Positions 1-14,000 of a stretch of DNA of 64,000 bases are shown in pieces; position 1 is the stretch's first letter; each line of letters starts with the position of its first letter. The DNA is from Albula goreensis (Eukaryota; Chordata; Actinopteri; Albuliformes; Albulidae): assembly GCA_022829145.1 (NCBI GenBank), contig CM040742.1, forward strand, positions 11,149,131-11,213,130, read 5' to 3'. Below the pieces are notes generated by a model. The model was given only the letters and a program-made list of their open reading frames with translations. It searched no databases and was not told the DNA's origin. Made by a program: the position numbers and the translations under genes.

Positions 1-221
1 CAGCCGGCCATAAGAACACCCTCACACACAGGGAGGTGACGGGAGGTCTGTGTGTGTGACAGAGAGGCCCATACACACAAGTCTGGGTGGATAATGGAGT
101 TTCCTACATGGACAAAACGGACAAGTTTGAGGCGAGATTACAAAGACCACGAGGCAGAGTGTGCCTAACACACACAATGAACCAAAAAACCCTGACTTTA
201 CATAGAACTACAGGGATAAGG

Positions 222-222
222 T

Positions 223-268
<46 letters not shown>

Positions 269-290
269 TCACTCTCTCTCTCTCTCTCTC
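222..290. repeat. (CA)n followed by (CT)n microsatellite
   Basis: A run of about 20 CA dinucleotides passes into a CT run. The neighbouring (GT)n tract at about 420-450 and CA-rich block at 628-718 are of the same kind. Open frames here are artefacts of dinucleotide repetition (His-Thr or Cys-Val proteins). Confidence 0.95.
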
Positions 291-415
291 CTAGGCTCCT
301 CCTTGGTTGGGTGTTTGTCTGTTTAAGACCTGTCTTTCCACTTGTCAGATCCACATTCCTTCTGCTGCGGCTCACATGCCTTCACCTTGATCACTCCACC
401 CCTGCTGTATGTGCA

Positions 416-453
<38 letters not shown>

Positions 454-863
454 AAAATGAATCCCAGCTCAAAATTTCAGCCAGGTTTACTGAACATTTA
501 CAAAACAATCAGAACCACGTCCTTGGTCTGATCAACAAAGCCCCACCCTCAGAAATATCACTTAATCATGATATTCCTGAGTTCTTCCACAGAGCCTCAA
601 ACTTCTCTACAGCTGCGCGTGCGCACGCACACACACACACACACACACACAAACACAAACACAGACACAGACACACAGACACACACACACAAACACAGAC
701 ACAGACACAAACACAGACTCATGGCTGATCAGATGCAGGGACATACATAAACATATACACAAACCCAATTATCATCACTGTTCCAGTGAGAGAGACTGAA
801 GCACAAACACACCACGCAGCTTGAAGCTATAACAGGTGTAAAAGACAGGTGAGGTGGGGGATG

Positions 864-865
<2 letters not shown>

Positions 866-926
<61 letters not shown>

Positions 927-933
927 CATGTGC

Positions 934-966
<33 letters not shown>

Positions 967-1035
967 CATGTGTGTGTGTGTATGTGTGAAAGACAGCGTG
1001 TGTGTGAGAGGGAGAGCATGTGTATGTGTGTGACA

Positions 1036-1067
<32 letters not shown>

Positions 1068-1218
1068 CAGTGTGTGTGTGTGTGTGTGTGTGTGTGAGAG
1101 TGAGATAGTATGTGTATGTGTGTGTGTGTGTGTGTGTGTTTGTGAGAGACAGCATGTGTGTGTGTGCGTGCGTGTGTGTGTGTGTGTGAGAGACAGCATG
1201 TGTGTGTGTGTGTGTGTG

Positions 1219-1255
<37 letters not shown>

Positions 1256-1379
1256 AGACAGCATGTGTGTGTGTGTGTGTGTGTGAGAGACAGCATGTGT
1301 GTGTGTGTGAGAGACAGCGTGTGTGTGTGTGTGTGTGTGTGAGAGACAGCATGTGTGTGTGTGAGAGAGACAGCATGTA

Positions 1380-1412
<33 letters not shown>

Positions 1413-1434
1413 CAGCATGTGTGTGTGTGTGTGT
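866..1434. repeat. compound (TG)n / GAGAGACAGCA minisatellite
   Basis: About 570 bp in which (TG)n runs are broken again and again by a short GAGAGACAGCA-like spacer. This gives an array of irregular period, roughly 25-60 bp. The reverse strand is open in several frames only because CA and CTCT repeats lack stop codons. Confidence 0.93.
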
Positions 1435-1779
1435 TTGGGGGGGATGCTGCTGACGGAGATTCCACAGCACGACGCTCCTCTCCTTCCACATGCTCAACCC
1501 ACCCACCACTTTTCTGCATCACTGGCAATGAGACAAATAGCACCACGGGAAAAAAAAGGGAAAAGCAACAGGATGCGTGAGTATGTGAGGGAGAGGGGGA
1601 GAGGGGGAGTGACAGAGGAAGAGAAAGAGAGGGAAGGAGAGAGGGAGGGTGGTGGCACCAGGCAGGCGTGCAGGCAAATGGTTTGGTGACCCAGTTTTTT
1701 TGTCCCGGGTCAGCTGACGGGGGCAGCAACCAAACAGGCAACAGGAAGCAGAACAGGCAGGATAAGTGGCTTACAGCCA

Positions 1780-2023
1780 CAGAGAGAGAGAGAGAGAGAG
1801 AGAAAGGGGGGGAAGAGAGGGGGACCGGGGATAAAGATTACACTGTCTACAGAGAGAGAGAGAGAGAGAGAGAGAGGTGGAAAGAGTGAGAGATGGATAG
1901 GGAGGGAGAGAAAGAATCAGAGGAGAAGAGGGAAAGAGGGACAGAGAGGAAGGAAGAAAAGGAGGAGAAAGATGGGGAGAGAAATTTCAAGGAAAAGGAG
2001 AGAAGGTGTCAGAGAGGAAGTGA

Positions 2024-2062
<39 letters not shown>
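1780..2062. repeat. (GA)n purine-rich stretch
   Basis: Three (GA)n runs (about 1780-1803, 1853-1875 and 2030-2062) lie in an almost pure purine strand. No gene signal is visible. Confidence 0.9.
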
Positions 2063-2067
<5 letters not shown>

Positions 2068-2422
2068 AATAGGGAGAGGAAGGTTAGGCCAGGGGAGGAA
2101 GTGGGGTGTGCCTTACAGAGAGGGTGAAAACAGGCTTGTTCACATGGTGTGAATAGAGTGTGAGCACATGATACTGAGAGGTTTTGTTCCACTGAAAAAT
2201 AGGGCACACAGGGAAGATTGGGCCAGCTGTCAGTCAACAGGCTGGGGGGGGCGGCCATTAAGGCTCTAATCACATGCAGTTTCCAATCCTAAGACAGGCC
2301 TGGGGATGCAACACGAGCAATGAGCCTCACGCATGGCGTGTGGGCACGTGCTTGTGTGTGCGCATGTACATGTGTGAATGCGAATGCATGCGAGTGTGTG
2401 ACTGTCTGTTTGTGTGTGCATT

Positions 2423-2456
<34 letters not shown>

Positions 2457-2509
2457 TGAGTGTGTTGCATATCTGTGTGTTTGCGTGTGTGTGTGTTGTA
2501 TTTGTGTAG

Positions 2510-2541
<32 letters not shown>

Positions 2542-2634
2542 ATTCTGTGACAGATTCTGATCCAGGATTAGACTCCAGACTACAGGCTCCCCAGTCATCC
2601 TGATAAACCCCTTGGACAGCTGCTAACTGAGTGT

Positions 2635-2860
2635 CACGGTAACACTAATGCTAACATGGCCCCAAAGACAACTGTTTACCATGGTGAGCTGCACGCTAAT
2701 GCAAATGCTAATGTCATTGTTAAAGGGGCCCTAAAGACAGCAGGTTACAGCAGAGAGCAATACCCTAATGGTAATGTTAACATTCATGCTAATGCTTTTC
2801 TCACCTGCCCCATAGAGAGCTACTGACCATCGTGAGTGGCACGCTGATGCTAAACCAGTT
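2635..2860. repeat. degenerate tandem repeat, about 70-90 bp unit
   Basis: The segment repeats a theme of 'gctaatgctaa', 'ggccc(c/t)aaagaca' and 'gttaca/gtttacc' two to three times with many differences. It looks like an old tandem duplication. Not recognised as a known family. Confidence 0.45.
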
Positions 2861-4867
2861 TTTGCAAAAGTGAAAGCTAAAACACGAGCCATCCAGGTTC
2901 ACACAGCAGCATTCCGGGGCTTTGCCCAGAAAAGGAGCTGTCCTAAAATGAACTCCCGATCCACAGCCGTTTGGGCTGTGCAGCGCAGCGCAGCGTTGCC
3001 ACAGAAATCTGCCTTTAGAGAGAGCACATGCAGGATAAAGGGGTGGGGTTTCAGCTTTTCCTCCAATGAGAAAAGGCCATTATTCTGTGCTTCTGTCTCC
3101 CTGCTTGTGTGTGTATATGTGTGTGCGTGTATGTGTGTGTTCTGCCTCTGTTCTTTAAGCCTTCCTGTCTCACATGCTTTGACACACACATGCTCAGAAA
3201 CACACACACAGTGCAGAAGTGATTTATGATTATTAATATTTACAAATATGCAAATTAAACAAGACTCTGCTGTGGATCCGTATGTCATAAGTCCAATGGT
3301 AATCCCTCAGCCGTGTGTGTGTGTGCATGCGTGTGTGTGTGCGTGTGTGTGTGGGGGGGGGGGGTAAGGGAGTCATCTGGGGTCAGTGGCAGATTCCATA
3401 CTGCAGGTCAGGATTAGCTCTGGGCTGGCTGATCCTGGATCAGTGTTAGACTGGATCCGATCGATCGCCTACTGCCCGTGTTCCAGCTCTCCTTTGTCTC
3501 AGCAAATGAGACTCAAGAGAATGAACAATTTCCCCCAACCCCCACACCGGCACACACACACACACACGTAGACCACTGCTGCCACTGCCGCCGCCTTACC
3601 CAGCTATCGTCAAGGCAACAGCTGGAACCCGTTGTGGTTTCCAAGGCAACCGGGATTCACAAGGAGCAGGTTGCACCGGCAGGAGAAGGGAGAGTGTGCG
3701 CGGAAACACTCAGCTACACGCGCTCCGCTCCACCGTTTCTTTTCATTATGCATGTGGGTGTACCGGCCTGTCTTCGTTCTGCTGACACCCCCCTGTCCCT
3801 CTCTCCCCCTCCTCCACTCTTCCAATCCAACCAAGAATGCATTACCTCACTGCACCTGACTGTGTACCCACATGGTCCTTCACACAAACACACACACACA
3901 CACACAAAATGGAGAACTTCTCCCCTCTCTCCTCGTGTGTCTCTCCAGGGAAGCCAGGCCGCTCTAGGGGCTGGGATGGGGCCTGGGGGGATGGGCAGTG
4001 TGAGATTCACATCATGTTCCATACATCCCTACTTCAGAGAACGGTGTCTTAATGATCACCCCTCCCACTAGTGACTGCCTCCATGGTTACTGCCTCCATG
4101 GTTATGGTCTCTCCTAGTACTGCCTCTAGAGGTTACTACCTCCATGATTACCATTTTACAATAGTTACCACCCCTCATGGTTACTGCCCTCAAGGTTACC
4201 TTCTCTTACACATCCAGGCGCACCTGGGCAGAGGGGTTATGGTTCGTCACAAGCAGAGATATACAGGTGTATGTCTGGAGCTGCTGTGTAACCACAGTCA
4301 GAGCCATACTGTCTGAAGGCAGAGAGAGTGCGGTGTGAAATCGTCCAGAGTGGGGGGTGGGGGTCTCCACAGCCCTGCATTTGATGACAGCTGATGTGAC
4401 CCAAAAGTATTACTCACCTGCCCCCCCATGCTGTCACCCTAAAATAACCTAAGGGACTTCCAGCCCTGCTACATCAATCAGGTGATGGAAAAAGAGCCAA
4501 TCAGGTGATGGATGGATAACCAATAAGTGACAGTGCAGGTTACAGTAGCACAGGTGCACTGTTATATATTAGTCCCATGGTGCTGTTCACCTCCCGTGAC
4601 ACCTGCTGCAATGTACCCATGATTCCCTGCATCTGATCAGCACTCTGTCAGACACAGTGCACAGACACATCGGGCTGTAAGAGCAGACAGCTTACAGCCT
4701 TCCTCCATTATCTGTCTCTGTTTGTCCCTCTGTCTCTCTCTCTCTCTTCACTGGCATTACCACACATCAGCATATGGCCGAAGAAGTCCTCTACATATAA
4801 TATTAATCAACACTGACACCAACTTTAACAAAAAAACACAAATGCTTACACTACACTGTCTCTCAAG

Positions 4868-4886
4868 CACACACACACACACACAC

Positions 4887-4930
<44 letters not shown>

Positions 4931-4958
4931 GATTTCCTCCATCTCTCTCTCTCTTGCT

Positions 4959-5004
<46 letters not shown>

Positions 5005-5269
5005 ACAGTTCAGACACACACTGATCTTCGTTCCCCCTCCCTCCTCCCCCTCTCCCCAGGCAGGCGCTGGGCTGGGTGGAGCACCGCGGTGGGGAAGGTA
5101 AACACGGAGCGGTCGCGTCACGCGGAACTGGAGCACATGGCCTGTGTGAGGGGGGAGGGTGAGGGCTTACTGACTCACTGACTCAGAGTTCAGTCACTGT
5201 GTTACTGCGCCAGCACGCTCACACACACACACACACGGACAGGCTGTCTCTGTTTCTGTACCATATCAT

Positions 5270-5310
<41 letters not shown>
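4868..5310. repeat. cluster of (CA)n microsatellites
   Basis: (CA)n runs lie at about 4868-4926, 4964-5001, 5219-5236 and 5274-5310, separated by unique sequence. No exon is supported between them. Confidence 0.93.
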
Positions 5311-5314
<4 letters not shown>

Positions 5315-5707
5315 CTCTGGTGAATGCAGCAAAGGCACTATGCTCCACATTGCAAAAACATGACATGCAACATGCCACACTGACACGTATCCCAGAGAGG
5401 GCTGTTTAGCTGTTTTTGTTGATGAAGAACTGAGAAGTGAGAACATATCTGCCTGCCGAATCTCATTTTAAAGAATTGAAAGAAAAAGAAAATGCCTTCA
5501 CAAAATTAAAAAAATAAAAAGGTTATGAAACCTCTGGAGTTTGACGATGTGCCCCGGATCACTTAAACAGAGCCAGACACATGACTGCACAAAGACCGTG
5601 CTCTGCTACCCGACCTCCCAGAATTCCACTGTCCCAGCTCATTTCTGGTAAACATATTACACCAGATCTAACCAGTTCTCATCGGCCTTAACCACCCACC
5701 CCTCTGT

Positions 5708-5741
<34 letters not shown>

Positions 5742-6139
5742 GCACGCACGCAAAATGAAAGGGATAATTCCTCAAACTTAAACCACTTACTGAAGAGGGC
5801 AAACCTGAATTACACGCCCCGTGAAGTTGGGAGAAGTGGACACCAGTGCACTCCTGGCAAACCATTAACGCTGACCAGGGGTCAGAGATCAAAGGTCACA
5901 GGGTCTGGTCCCAGGTAGGGTCACTGGTGTTATGCCCTCAGGATATGGTAAGCCATTAAACCTGAACTGCTCTGGTGAGAGACTCAAACTGCACTAACTG
6001 AATGGTCTATGGACAGGTAAACAAGTCCAATAAGCAAAAACAAAAAAAAAAAAAAAAAAAAAACACTCACTTGTGGACGCAGTTTCCATAAACAGTGTAA
6101 AAGCTCAATGTCTAGTTATTCTTTAATATCTCTGCTCAC

Positions 6140-6490
6140 TCGCAGAGGTAGTGCAATGTGTTAGAGGCCCCCTCCAGTCAATTTAACTTCCTGGTTTTCA
6201 TGAACAAAACTCTCCAAAAACAGAGCCAGAGATATGTTAGAAGCACTGGAGAAGGAATGCCCCCCCCTCATTTGCTCAGGAATTTCACAAACAGGATAGC
6301 TACGTCACATGTGTCAAGATTTGCTCTTCCTTTAAAGGGGAAGCAATAAAACTGAATTTGCCTGCAAAAGCACTCATTCTTTCAGTGAAATGCCCATTTT
6401 CAGACTTATAGCATTGACAAGCTACAGGAAGTGACATATCAGTTTAAAAAAACATGACAGTAGGCCAAGTGAGTCTTTAAAATCCAATGC
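6140..6490. repeat. interspersed repeat family, copy 1
   Basis: Shares an ordered set of motifs with copies at about 7460-7850 and 13720-14050: an 'aatttRacttcctg' start, 'tagctacRtcaca', 'actcattcttt', then 'acaggRtgtgatatatcag'. The family is unrecognised, and no terminal repeats or target-site duplications were found. It lies in MNT intron 4. Confidence 0.5.
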
Positions 6491-7459
6491 CAATGGATCC
6501 TCTCTGCTGTTCGGTTAGGGAACATCAGGAAACTCTCAATATTGCCGATCACAATGTAATCAGCGGGGAGCATCAATAATGAATGTTACTACTATCCAGG
6601 GAATATACAGCATATCAGCTGACACTGCTGCGCTATAAAAAGACAAAGCTCTGAGGAAGACCAAGGTGACCAGCTGCTTTCAGCAGCACTTTGCCCTGAA
6701 AGACCTGCTTTAGGAACCCTTTCCTACGCCACTGATTCATCAACAGGGAAAACCATCCAATGGTCCTGTTAGCCTAGCATACCACACTTATGTCCCTCTG
6801 CTATAAGCCTGGAGAAAGCCGTGCAACTCTGAGTGATAAAAATTCTCAAATTTTGAAAAATAATACAATAATAACATACAATTTTACATGCATTTTAAGA
6901 GTCAATACTTTCTGACCAATCAAAAGAAGCCAATGAATGCAGGTCAAAGGTTAAGGTGGCCATTCAAGATGGAAAATACTTCTGCAAATTGGATCAAGTC
7001 CTCAAGAGATTTTCACCTTCAGTTTCAGGACTGCACTCTATGACAGCCTGACAACTGTCCCACAGCGTGGCGGCCTTGGCAACAGGAGGCGCCATTCCTC
7101 GACGGTAAAATGAGAGTGATCGGAGATCTCCCCACGATGGACTGCCTTACTGATGATTCAAGACTCCTTCTCATACAGCTAAGAAAAAACAAAAATTTGT
7201 TTCTTTTGTTTTTCACAGGGTCTGAGGATGTGATTCATACATGGGGAAAAGCACAGAGAGAGACAAAAAAAAGCTAGCAGCCATGCTAAGACGCAAGCAC
7301 TGTCCTGGAGATGGGGTTAAAGCACTGGAGAGCAGCTCTTCATCTCTCAGTTCTGACCAGGGTGACCTCACCACCGTTACCTGGAAACCAGGTCATGTGA
7401 CTACCCTGCACAGCAAATAGGTGCGCATGCTTGTGGCTGAACTTACGCAAAAGGCATTT

Positions 7460-8070
7460 TAACACCCCTTCGGCCAATTTGACTTCCTGCTTTGCTTTAA
7501 AAAATGCCCCAAAAAGCAGAAGCATAGGAAGGTGACAGTGTGGTTTACACAAATCATTTTGAGTAGTTTCATCCCGCTCTCCCCCACACACATTTTCTCA
7601 GCAGCTTCATGAAAACAAGACCGCTACGTCACAGCACACAAATGATTTACTTCAGGAGGAAGTCACAAAACAGACTTTCACAGCCAAATACTCATACTTT
7701 CGCTGACGTTAGTGTTTGGGCTTCGATCATGGTGCTATGACACTACAGGATGTGTTGTATCAGCTGAAAAAAAACAGGGCGTATTTCTTTGGAAGTATTT
7801 AAAAGAAAAACCTTCAATCTTAATTTTCTGGGGCTTTACCACCAGAATACACAGTGTGCAACCATTGGTTGCGTACTGTCGATGTTTCATGGTTCTGCAA
7901 CTAATAAACTTCATTCAAATAATTCAAACTGTTTTGCACTGATTTTTGTTTTAGACACACACCAGTGTTATCCGCATGTTCTGGTGTTTTGTCACGTGAA
8001 CAGAGTATGTAATCATTGGTTGTGCAGTAAATGTTTCATAGCCCTGCTAGTACTTCAGTTTATTAAAAAA
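7460..8070. repeat. interspersed repeat family, copy 2, with an internal duplication
   Basis: This is a second copy of the family at 6140-6490. Its right part holds two diverged copies of a segment starting near 'atcattggttg' and ending 'ttcatt/tttatt', at about 7858-7915 and 8007-8066. A similar stretch occurs at about 30698-30760 beyond the MNT promoter, so this part is also interspersed. Confidence 0.45.
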
Positions 8071-9658
8071 AAACTTGTGATGAAAATGTATCTGCTATAA
8101 TGCAATATTCAAACTATTCTGCTAATTTCCAGAAAAGGTCTCTTTTGGGAGACTTTTGCTTTTGCCACAAAGCCGTGTGAATGCAGACTGGACCGTGAGG
8201 CCGGAGGCACAGAGACTGAGGAGAGGGCCAGTCTTTCTGCCTCACATTTTAACGCCAGGATCCTGAAAGCTCTCTCCCTGATCTGAAAGAAAGTAGAGGA
8301 GTCCTTTTCTGACTCTTTCCCTCCCGCCCTCTATCTTTCTCTTTTTTCTCTTTCTCTGCTCCCTCCTTTTTTTCTTCTTTTCCTTCCCCCTCTCATTTCT
8401 CTCTGTACCTCCCTCTATCCTCCTTCCACCTCCCTTTTGTTTTGTTCCCTCTCTTGCTCAATGTCTACCTCTCCTTCTCTCCCTTTTTTCTTCCTCTTCA
8501 CTCATGTTCTTTTCCTATCACCCTCTCTTGCTCAATATCTCTGCCTTTCCTCCCTAACTCCCTCTTTCTATGTTTCCCCCTCTCTTGTTCTCTTTTCCTC
8601 TGTTTGTGTCTCTGCAGAAGACCGTTCGCTCACATGCCCAGACGGGGGAGGGGCCAGCGCGGGTCTGTGGGGGAATGGGGGAGGGGGGAGGGTGTGACGT
8701 CAGGCAGCTCACGTTAGCCATGTGCTCCCAGCTCACATGGATCAGGAGCGGAGCGAGGCAGAGGGGGGAAGGGGAGCGAACCCTCTCTCTCACAGACACA
8801 CACACACGTACAAACGCTTCTCAGCTCAATGCAGTACGGCATGTACGATCAACACAAACAGCGCCGCTTAAAACACTAATGATGCCAGACTATGCAATGT
8901 TTAATATTAATATATTCTTCGTTCTCTTGAGTAGAAAAGCAAACTGCATGAGCTGTCACACACATGATCGGAAACTATTCCGTTTCTCTGTAGTAGCCAT
9001 TGTTACTCAAAGATGGCCGCCAAATACAACAACAAAAAAATAGAAGAATCTTGCCGACTGATGGGTGTTTTTTTATAATCACAGTTTAAAATAAACACAC
9101 AGAAGCACACACAAATGGACACATAATGACAGCCTGGAAATGTAAAGCTCTTTATGGTGCCACTGATGGGTTTTTTTTTATTCTGTGCCGCTACACCGGG
9201 AAGGGTGGGGGGGGTAGCCCCCACTCTACACATGCCCCAGATCCCACTACCAATCGCCAGCAACACAGCAACAAGCACATCTTTTCTAAACCCCTTAGTT
9301 TGGGTCCTGAGCTCAAACTACACCTTAGACAGACCCGACACCTAAGAGGAGAGGGGAGCAGAGAGGAGAGCAGAGAGGAGAGAGGCAAAAACCGACAGGG
9401 GAAGCCTAAGAGGGAGCGACAGAGAGAGGTAGGAAGGTAAGGAGAGAGGGAGAATACAGAGATCATCAGAGAAAGGGGGGGGGCAGTAGAGCAGTACAGA
9501 TGGGGGAGACACGGCGGGAGGGAGGGAGGGAGGGAGGGAGGGAAGGGGTTAGCATACAGTGAGTGGGCAGAGCAGCCAGGAGACACGTGCTCGCCTCCCA
9601 TGTGGAGGAACACACTGTGCTGTACTTCCCAAAGCAACCCTCAGTCCTCACTTCACGC

Positions 9659-9694
<36 letters not shown>

Positions 9695-10406
9695 CATCAT
9701 ATACACACACCTCTATCCCTGTTCCTCCCTTCTTGCTAGCAAAACAACACAGCACTCCAACACAGACATGCAGATACAGAGGGACTAAAAAAACAAAAAA
9801 AGAAGAAACTAAAAAATACCATTTATTTAATGTTGTCTTTTGTTGTCTTCATCCAGTGTGTTTGTATGTCAATATGTTTGTAACATGGTTATGAATTTAA
9901 TCTCATACTTTACATGCTGTGTGCATAGGTGTAAGTGTGTGTGTGAGTGTGCATGAATGCATGCATGTGTGTGTATGTGTGTGTGTTTTGAAAATACTGC
10001 AGAGGCTGTCTTGCCAGTAACTGCCCCTATATCAACCTGGTCTGGGATAAAAAAAAACTAAGAAAAAGAGGTGACAGAGATAGAAAGAGAAACAGAAAGA
10101 GAACGAGAGAGGGAGGGGGAGGTGGGTCAGTCTGGCAGTAGGACAGTAGGCTGCAGCTTAATCTGCACTCACAGCAGGGGGGCTGAACACCTCTGCTGCC
10201 CCGTTGTCCCACTTTCTCCTGCAGCCTCACCTCTCCGGATAATCCCCCCCCCCCCACCCCCAGTACAGATACACCTCTGAGCTGCAGGAGACCTGCTCCA
10301 CAGCTTCAGCTTCAGTATTACTATACCAGCAGCAGAGACAGCGAATCACAGCCAAGCATAACTTTACACAAAGACAGAGGTGACATTGGACCACAGGTTT
10401 GTGTAA

Positions 10407-10676
10407 GTTTAACTCCAGTCCTGGAGGGCTGCAGTGTCTGCAGGTTTAACCCAGTCCTGGAAAGCCACAGTGTCTGCAGGTTTAACTCCAGTCCTGGAGG
10501 GCCGTAGTGTCTGCAGGTTTAACTCCAGTCCTGGAGGGCCACAGTGTGTGCAGGTTTAACTCCAGTCCTGGAGGGCCACAGTGTCTGCAGGTTTAACTCC
10601 AGTCCTGCTGGGCCACAGTGTCTGCAGGTTTAACTCCAGTCCTGGAGGGCCACAGTGTCTGCAGTTTAACTCCAGT
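10407..10676 (+). repeat. 37-bp minisatellite, array 1
   Basis: About seven tandem copies of a 37-bp unit containing 'gtttaactccagtcctggag' and 'gtgtctgcag'. The same unit makes arrays at 29515-29806 (opposite strand) and 43409-43927, with single copies near 27370 and 63080. This one is in MNT intron 4, about 260 bp downstream of exon 4. Confidence 0.93.
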
Positions 10677-10934
10677 ATCACATCACCTGTTACTTTACCT
10701 CCTTGGTGGTGAGCTAGTTAGTGCATGGTTGGAGCATATAACTGCAGGTACCATGACCTGCCAGTGCTGAAGTTCACTAGCCATGTGGGTGGGACAGAAG
10801 CCACCAGGCCAGACACAGAGCTGTTTGCTCTGTAGACTGTAGGTAAACCATGACCACAGTGTAGTTCTCTGGCCTGTTCAGGTCCTTACACATCATGTTA
10901 ACATGATGTGGCAGGTTTATGTGGCAGGGCCTAC

Positions 10935-11046
10935 CTGTATGTACCGCAGGGCGCTACGGAGCACGCTCAGATTGGATGTTTTCTTCTCATCCACGTTAGG
11001 GATGTTCCTTTTCAGCGTCTCGAAGCACTCCTTCAGGTGTGCTCGT
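10935..11046 (-). CDS. mnt: MNT coding exon 4 (helix-loop-helix)
   Basis: 112 nt. The acceptor follows a C-rich tract ending CCCCCACAG, and the donor is CAG|GTAGGC. It opens by completing an Arg codon and then encodes RAHLKECFETLKRNIP, a loop with NVDEKKTSNLSVL, and helix 2 ending RSALRYIQ. It ends in phase 0. The HLH is essentially that of human MNT with conservative changes (D to E, T to S). Confidence 0.96.
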
Positions 11047-14000
11047 CTGTGGGGGAAGGGTGGGGTGGGGGGAGGGGTTGCAGTCAGTTCACTATGGTTA
11101 CCACAAACAGATTCCCTTCCCAGTCTGAATTCCCATTGCTCTGCTTCTCTGACACAGTGCTTGGGTGTGCTTGCTAACTTCTAAGGCCTAGGCTTCCTGC
11201 AATTTGATTGGTGTGACCAGATTTCTGAGAGTGGATTTGATTGGCTGTTGGGGTTTATCATTTCATTCACATTCTGTTGAAGGATTTGTGAAAACCAGTA
11301 ACTGTCCATTGGCTGATTAGTAAAAGTACACCTGTGACACTTAGAAATAAAAGCAATCAATGATATAAAGGATTTTAGTGTTGAGATCAAATGTTGACTG
11401 AAACAAAAACAGAGCTGCTTGCATTTTTAGTCATCATATCAAGTTGGCTTGTTATTAAGTACTCCTCTACAGGCAAGTTTATGAACCTCCATGCATTTCT
11501 CCATTTAAAACTTTGTGTCTTATTGTTAATCCTTTGCATTTATTTTTATAGCAATAGCTATAATCTCTGTATGCAGAACATAGACTACGTGTACCTGGTG
11601 TAAACTGGCTGTAATGATGCCATGTCGCTTGGAATTGTCCCTTCTTAAATTAACATTAAATAAAATAAATAATTATGTCATATTTATGAGCCTGAAAAGG
11701 GTGGCCTTGGTTTTCCAATTCCCTTCAGCATTGATTTTGGCTAGCACATGCAGAGTTTAACAGCTAGCCCTGGCAAACCATACTGAATGCACTTCTGTAA
11801 GCTGCTGTGGTCTACTACCCACCTGCATGTCATCTCTGGGGGGCAACAGAGAGATCTGCACCAGGGGTAACGTGTACAATATATACCTAAACTTAGCACC
11901 TATGCAAATTCACTACTCTGTCTGAAAACAGTCACATAGGGAGAAGATGCAGAAAAGTCAGGGGCAGAGAGTATGAAATCAAGACATGTTCACACTTTTT
12001 TTGGTTTTCCTTTTACAGTCATACAGTGGATGCTTTTGAGTGTCTTGCAGGAAGTGCACAAGTTCATCAACAAGTGCAATGGCATGCAATTTGTTTCATG
12101 TGCTGCAGAAAACCAACAGTAACAGCTGTAGTAAGTGTGTGCCTGTGGTGAGAGAGGGCTGGTTTTTTAAAACTGATGACAGAGGGAGCGGGGAAGGGGG
12201 GTTCAGGAGGGGTTGAGGTACAGACTGAAAAGGTGGGCTTGCAGTCAGGGGAGGGATTCTGCCAATCTGACAGGGGTGGGAAAATGAAAGTGGAACCACT
12301 GACCCCAGATCAGCAGAAAGGCTCACCCACCTATTTTTCTCCAGTTTGTTGTGCACTTCTCGAGTTCCGGCCCTGCGAACACAGATAACCGCAGGAATGA
12401 GGCTGAGTCACATGCCACACAAAACCTAACACCATGCCAAACCCCGCCCCCCTCCCTCCCCACGACCGGAGACACCCAGACTGCCCTCCCCCTATCAAAA
12501 ACACCCCTACTGCAACAGCCTTTCCAGTGTGGTCACAAAGCATGACACGGCACAGGCACACAGCAGTCCAGGCCACTGATCCAGGAAACATTTGGGCTCA
12601 CATTCCCCCCTAATTGAACGGTTAAAGTAAAATGACCCTGGGACAGTTTGTGCTTATATTCCCCATTACTGAATGACAGGGTAAACTGATCCTGGGTCAG
12701 AATTTAAAGCCATCATTCAACCAGGGGTTTCCTCTCTTCACAACTTGTCCCACTTCCTAGAATTCATCGCTTCAGCCAGCAGCTGTAACATGTAACATGA
12801 ATCTGACTGAGTCATGTGACTTACTTGCAGGAAAATTCAGTGAAAAACAGCAGGGTGTGTGACCAGGAAGTAGAGCTCTGGATTTTAAAGAGTGTGTCCT
12901 ATAATGCAAGTCCTTTCAGATTAAAGACAGTAACGCTGACATGGGTGTAACCATCATTTTATGTGCAGGTCTGATTTGATTGATGGGTGAAGATTGACGA
13001 TTCAGAATAACACTTATATATTCATTCAGACATAATGTCACCGAGCTGCAGGCTTAATGGACTGTAATTTAGTTCCCTTAATGGAAGACATTTCCAAACT
13101 GAGCTTTTCCCAACTTACTGAGCCACACCAAAAACAAAGCAAAAAAACACATCAGCATAAAATCTCAGGTTAATTAAGGATAAGTCCACTGTCTTCAGTA
13201 GCACACAAAGTCATTTTCAGATAAATGGGAGCATGTGAAAAATACATGTACAAAAGAACACAATGTACAGGTTTTAGGTCCTGATTTTCTAAAGTATTTA
13301 GTAAGGGTAAATCTGTGCTGCAGGTGTAAAAAGACTAAGCGAGTGTGTGATTGGTTTAGGTAGTTTGTTCGGTCCAACCACAAACCATGTCACTGAAACT
13401 GAATGTGCAGAAAATGTAGGGCTGGTACATGGCTGGCGTACTCTTGGCACTTTCATTACTGAGAAGAAGGTTCGTTCAGATGCAGGAAAGCTACATCAGC
13501 ATAAGCACAGTGACAGAGTCAGCATATCTCCTCCACCAGCTACAGGACAATAAGTAATGGCCGTGCGTATTTTAAGAAGGCATCTGTTTGGTTTACGCGC
13601 ACACAATACGTCCTATTCATGCGTTGTCATATAAATAGTATGTGGAAAATGTGTGGCCTATTTTCAAAGGACTCTGGTCCCCCCAAGAAGTAGGGGAATG
13701 TTCCTGACCTGCACTGTGTTCACACTTAGGTCCCTGCCAAGAAAACATACTTTCTGATTTTACTCAAATAACTGCTCGTAAAACAGAAGTCACAGAGTGA
13801 AGTGTAGAAACAGCATAGCTACATCACATCTGCAATGTGTGCAAGAATGTTCATTACAGCATGAGGGAAATAGTTTTGTGAGGAAGTTAGTAAGTTGACT
13901 TTTTTCAACCAAATTACTCATTCTTTAAAAGATTTTCAGGTTTAAATTGTTCTGCAATGCACACTGCCAAACCACAGGGTGTGATATATCAGCTGAAAAG

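Larger units (their letters stand above)
1..10934 (-). other. mnt: MNT intron 4 (3' part runs off the window)
   Basis: No coding exon was recognised in this stretch. It lies downstream of the donor of MNT exon 4 on the minus strand, so I read it as intron 4; the leucine-zipper and C-terminal exons should lie to the left of the window. It is crowded with (CA)n, (GT)n, (GA)n and (CT)n tracts, two copies of an interspersed repeat, and a 37-bp minisatellite near its 5' end. I searched by eye for the conserved zipper segment of MNT on the minus strand and did not find it. An intron above 10.9 kb is long but possible for a repeat-rich fish genome. An assembly problem cannot be excluded. Confidence 0.6.

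Noticed and set aside
729-1780. Long open frames of His-Thr or Cys-Val repeats, here and at most (CA)n tracts
   Set aside because: CA/GT dinucleotide repeats contain no stop codons; the frames end where the microsatellites end.
5056-5093. Exon-like plus-strand segment between CTCCCCAG and GTAAAC
   Set aside because: Only about 37 nt, no matching exons on the plus strand nearby, and splice-like signals of this kind arise by chance in C-rich DNA.
1-10934. Search for MNT zipper and C-terminal exons on the minus strand
   Set aside because: No segment resembling the conserved KRKEKEYEHE or WMDVLEIDR blocks was found; these exons are presumed to lie outside the window.
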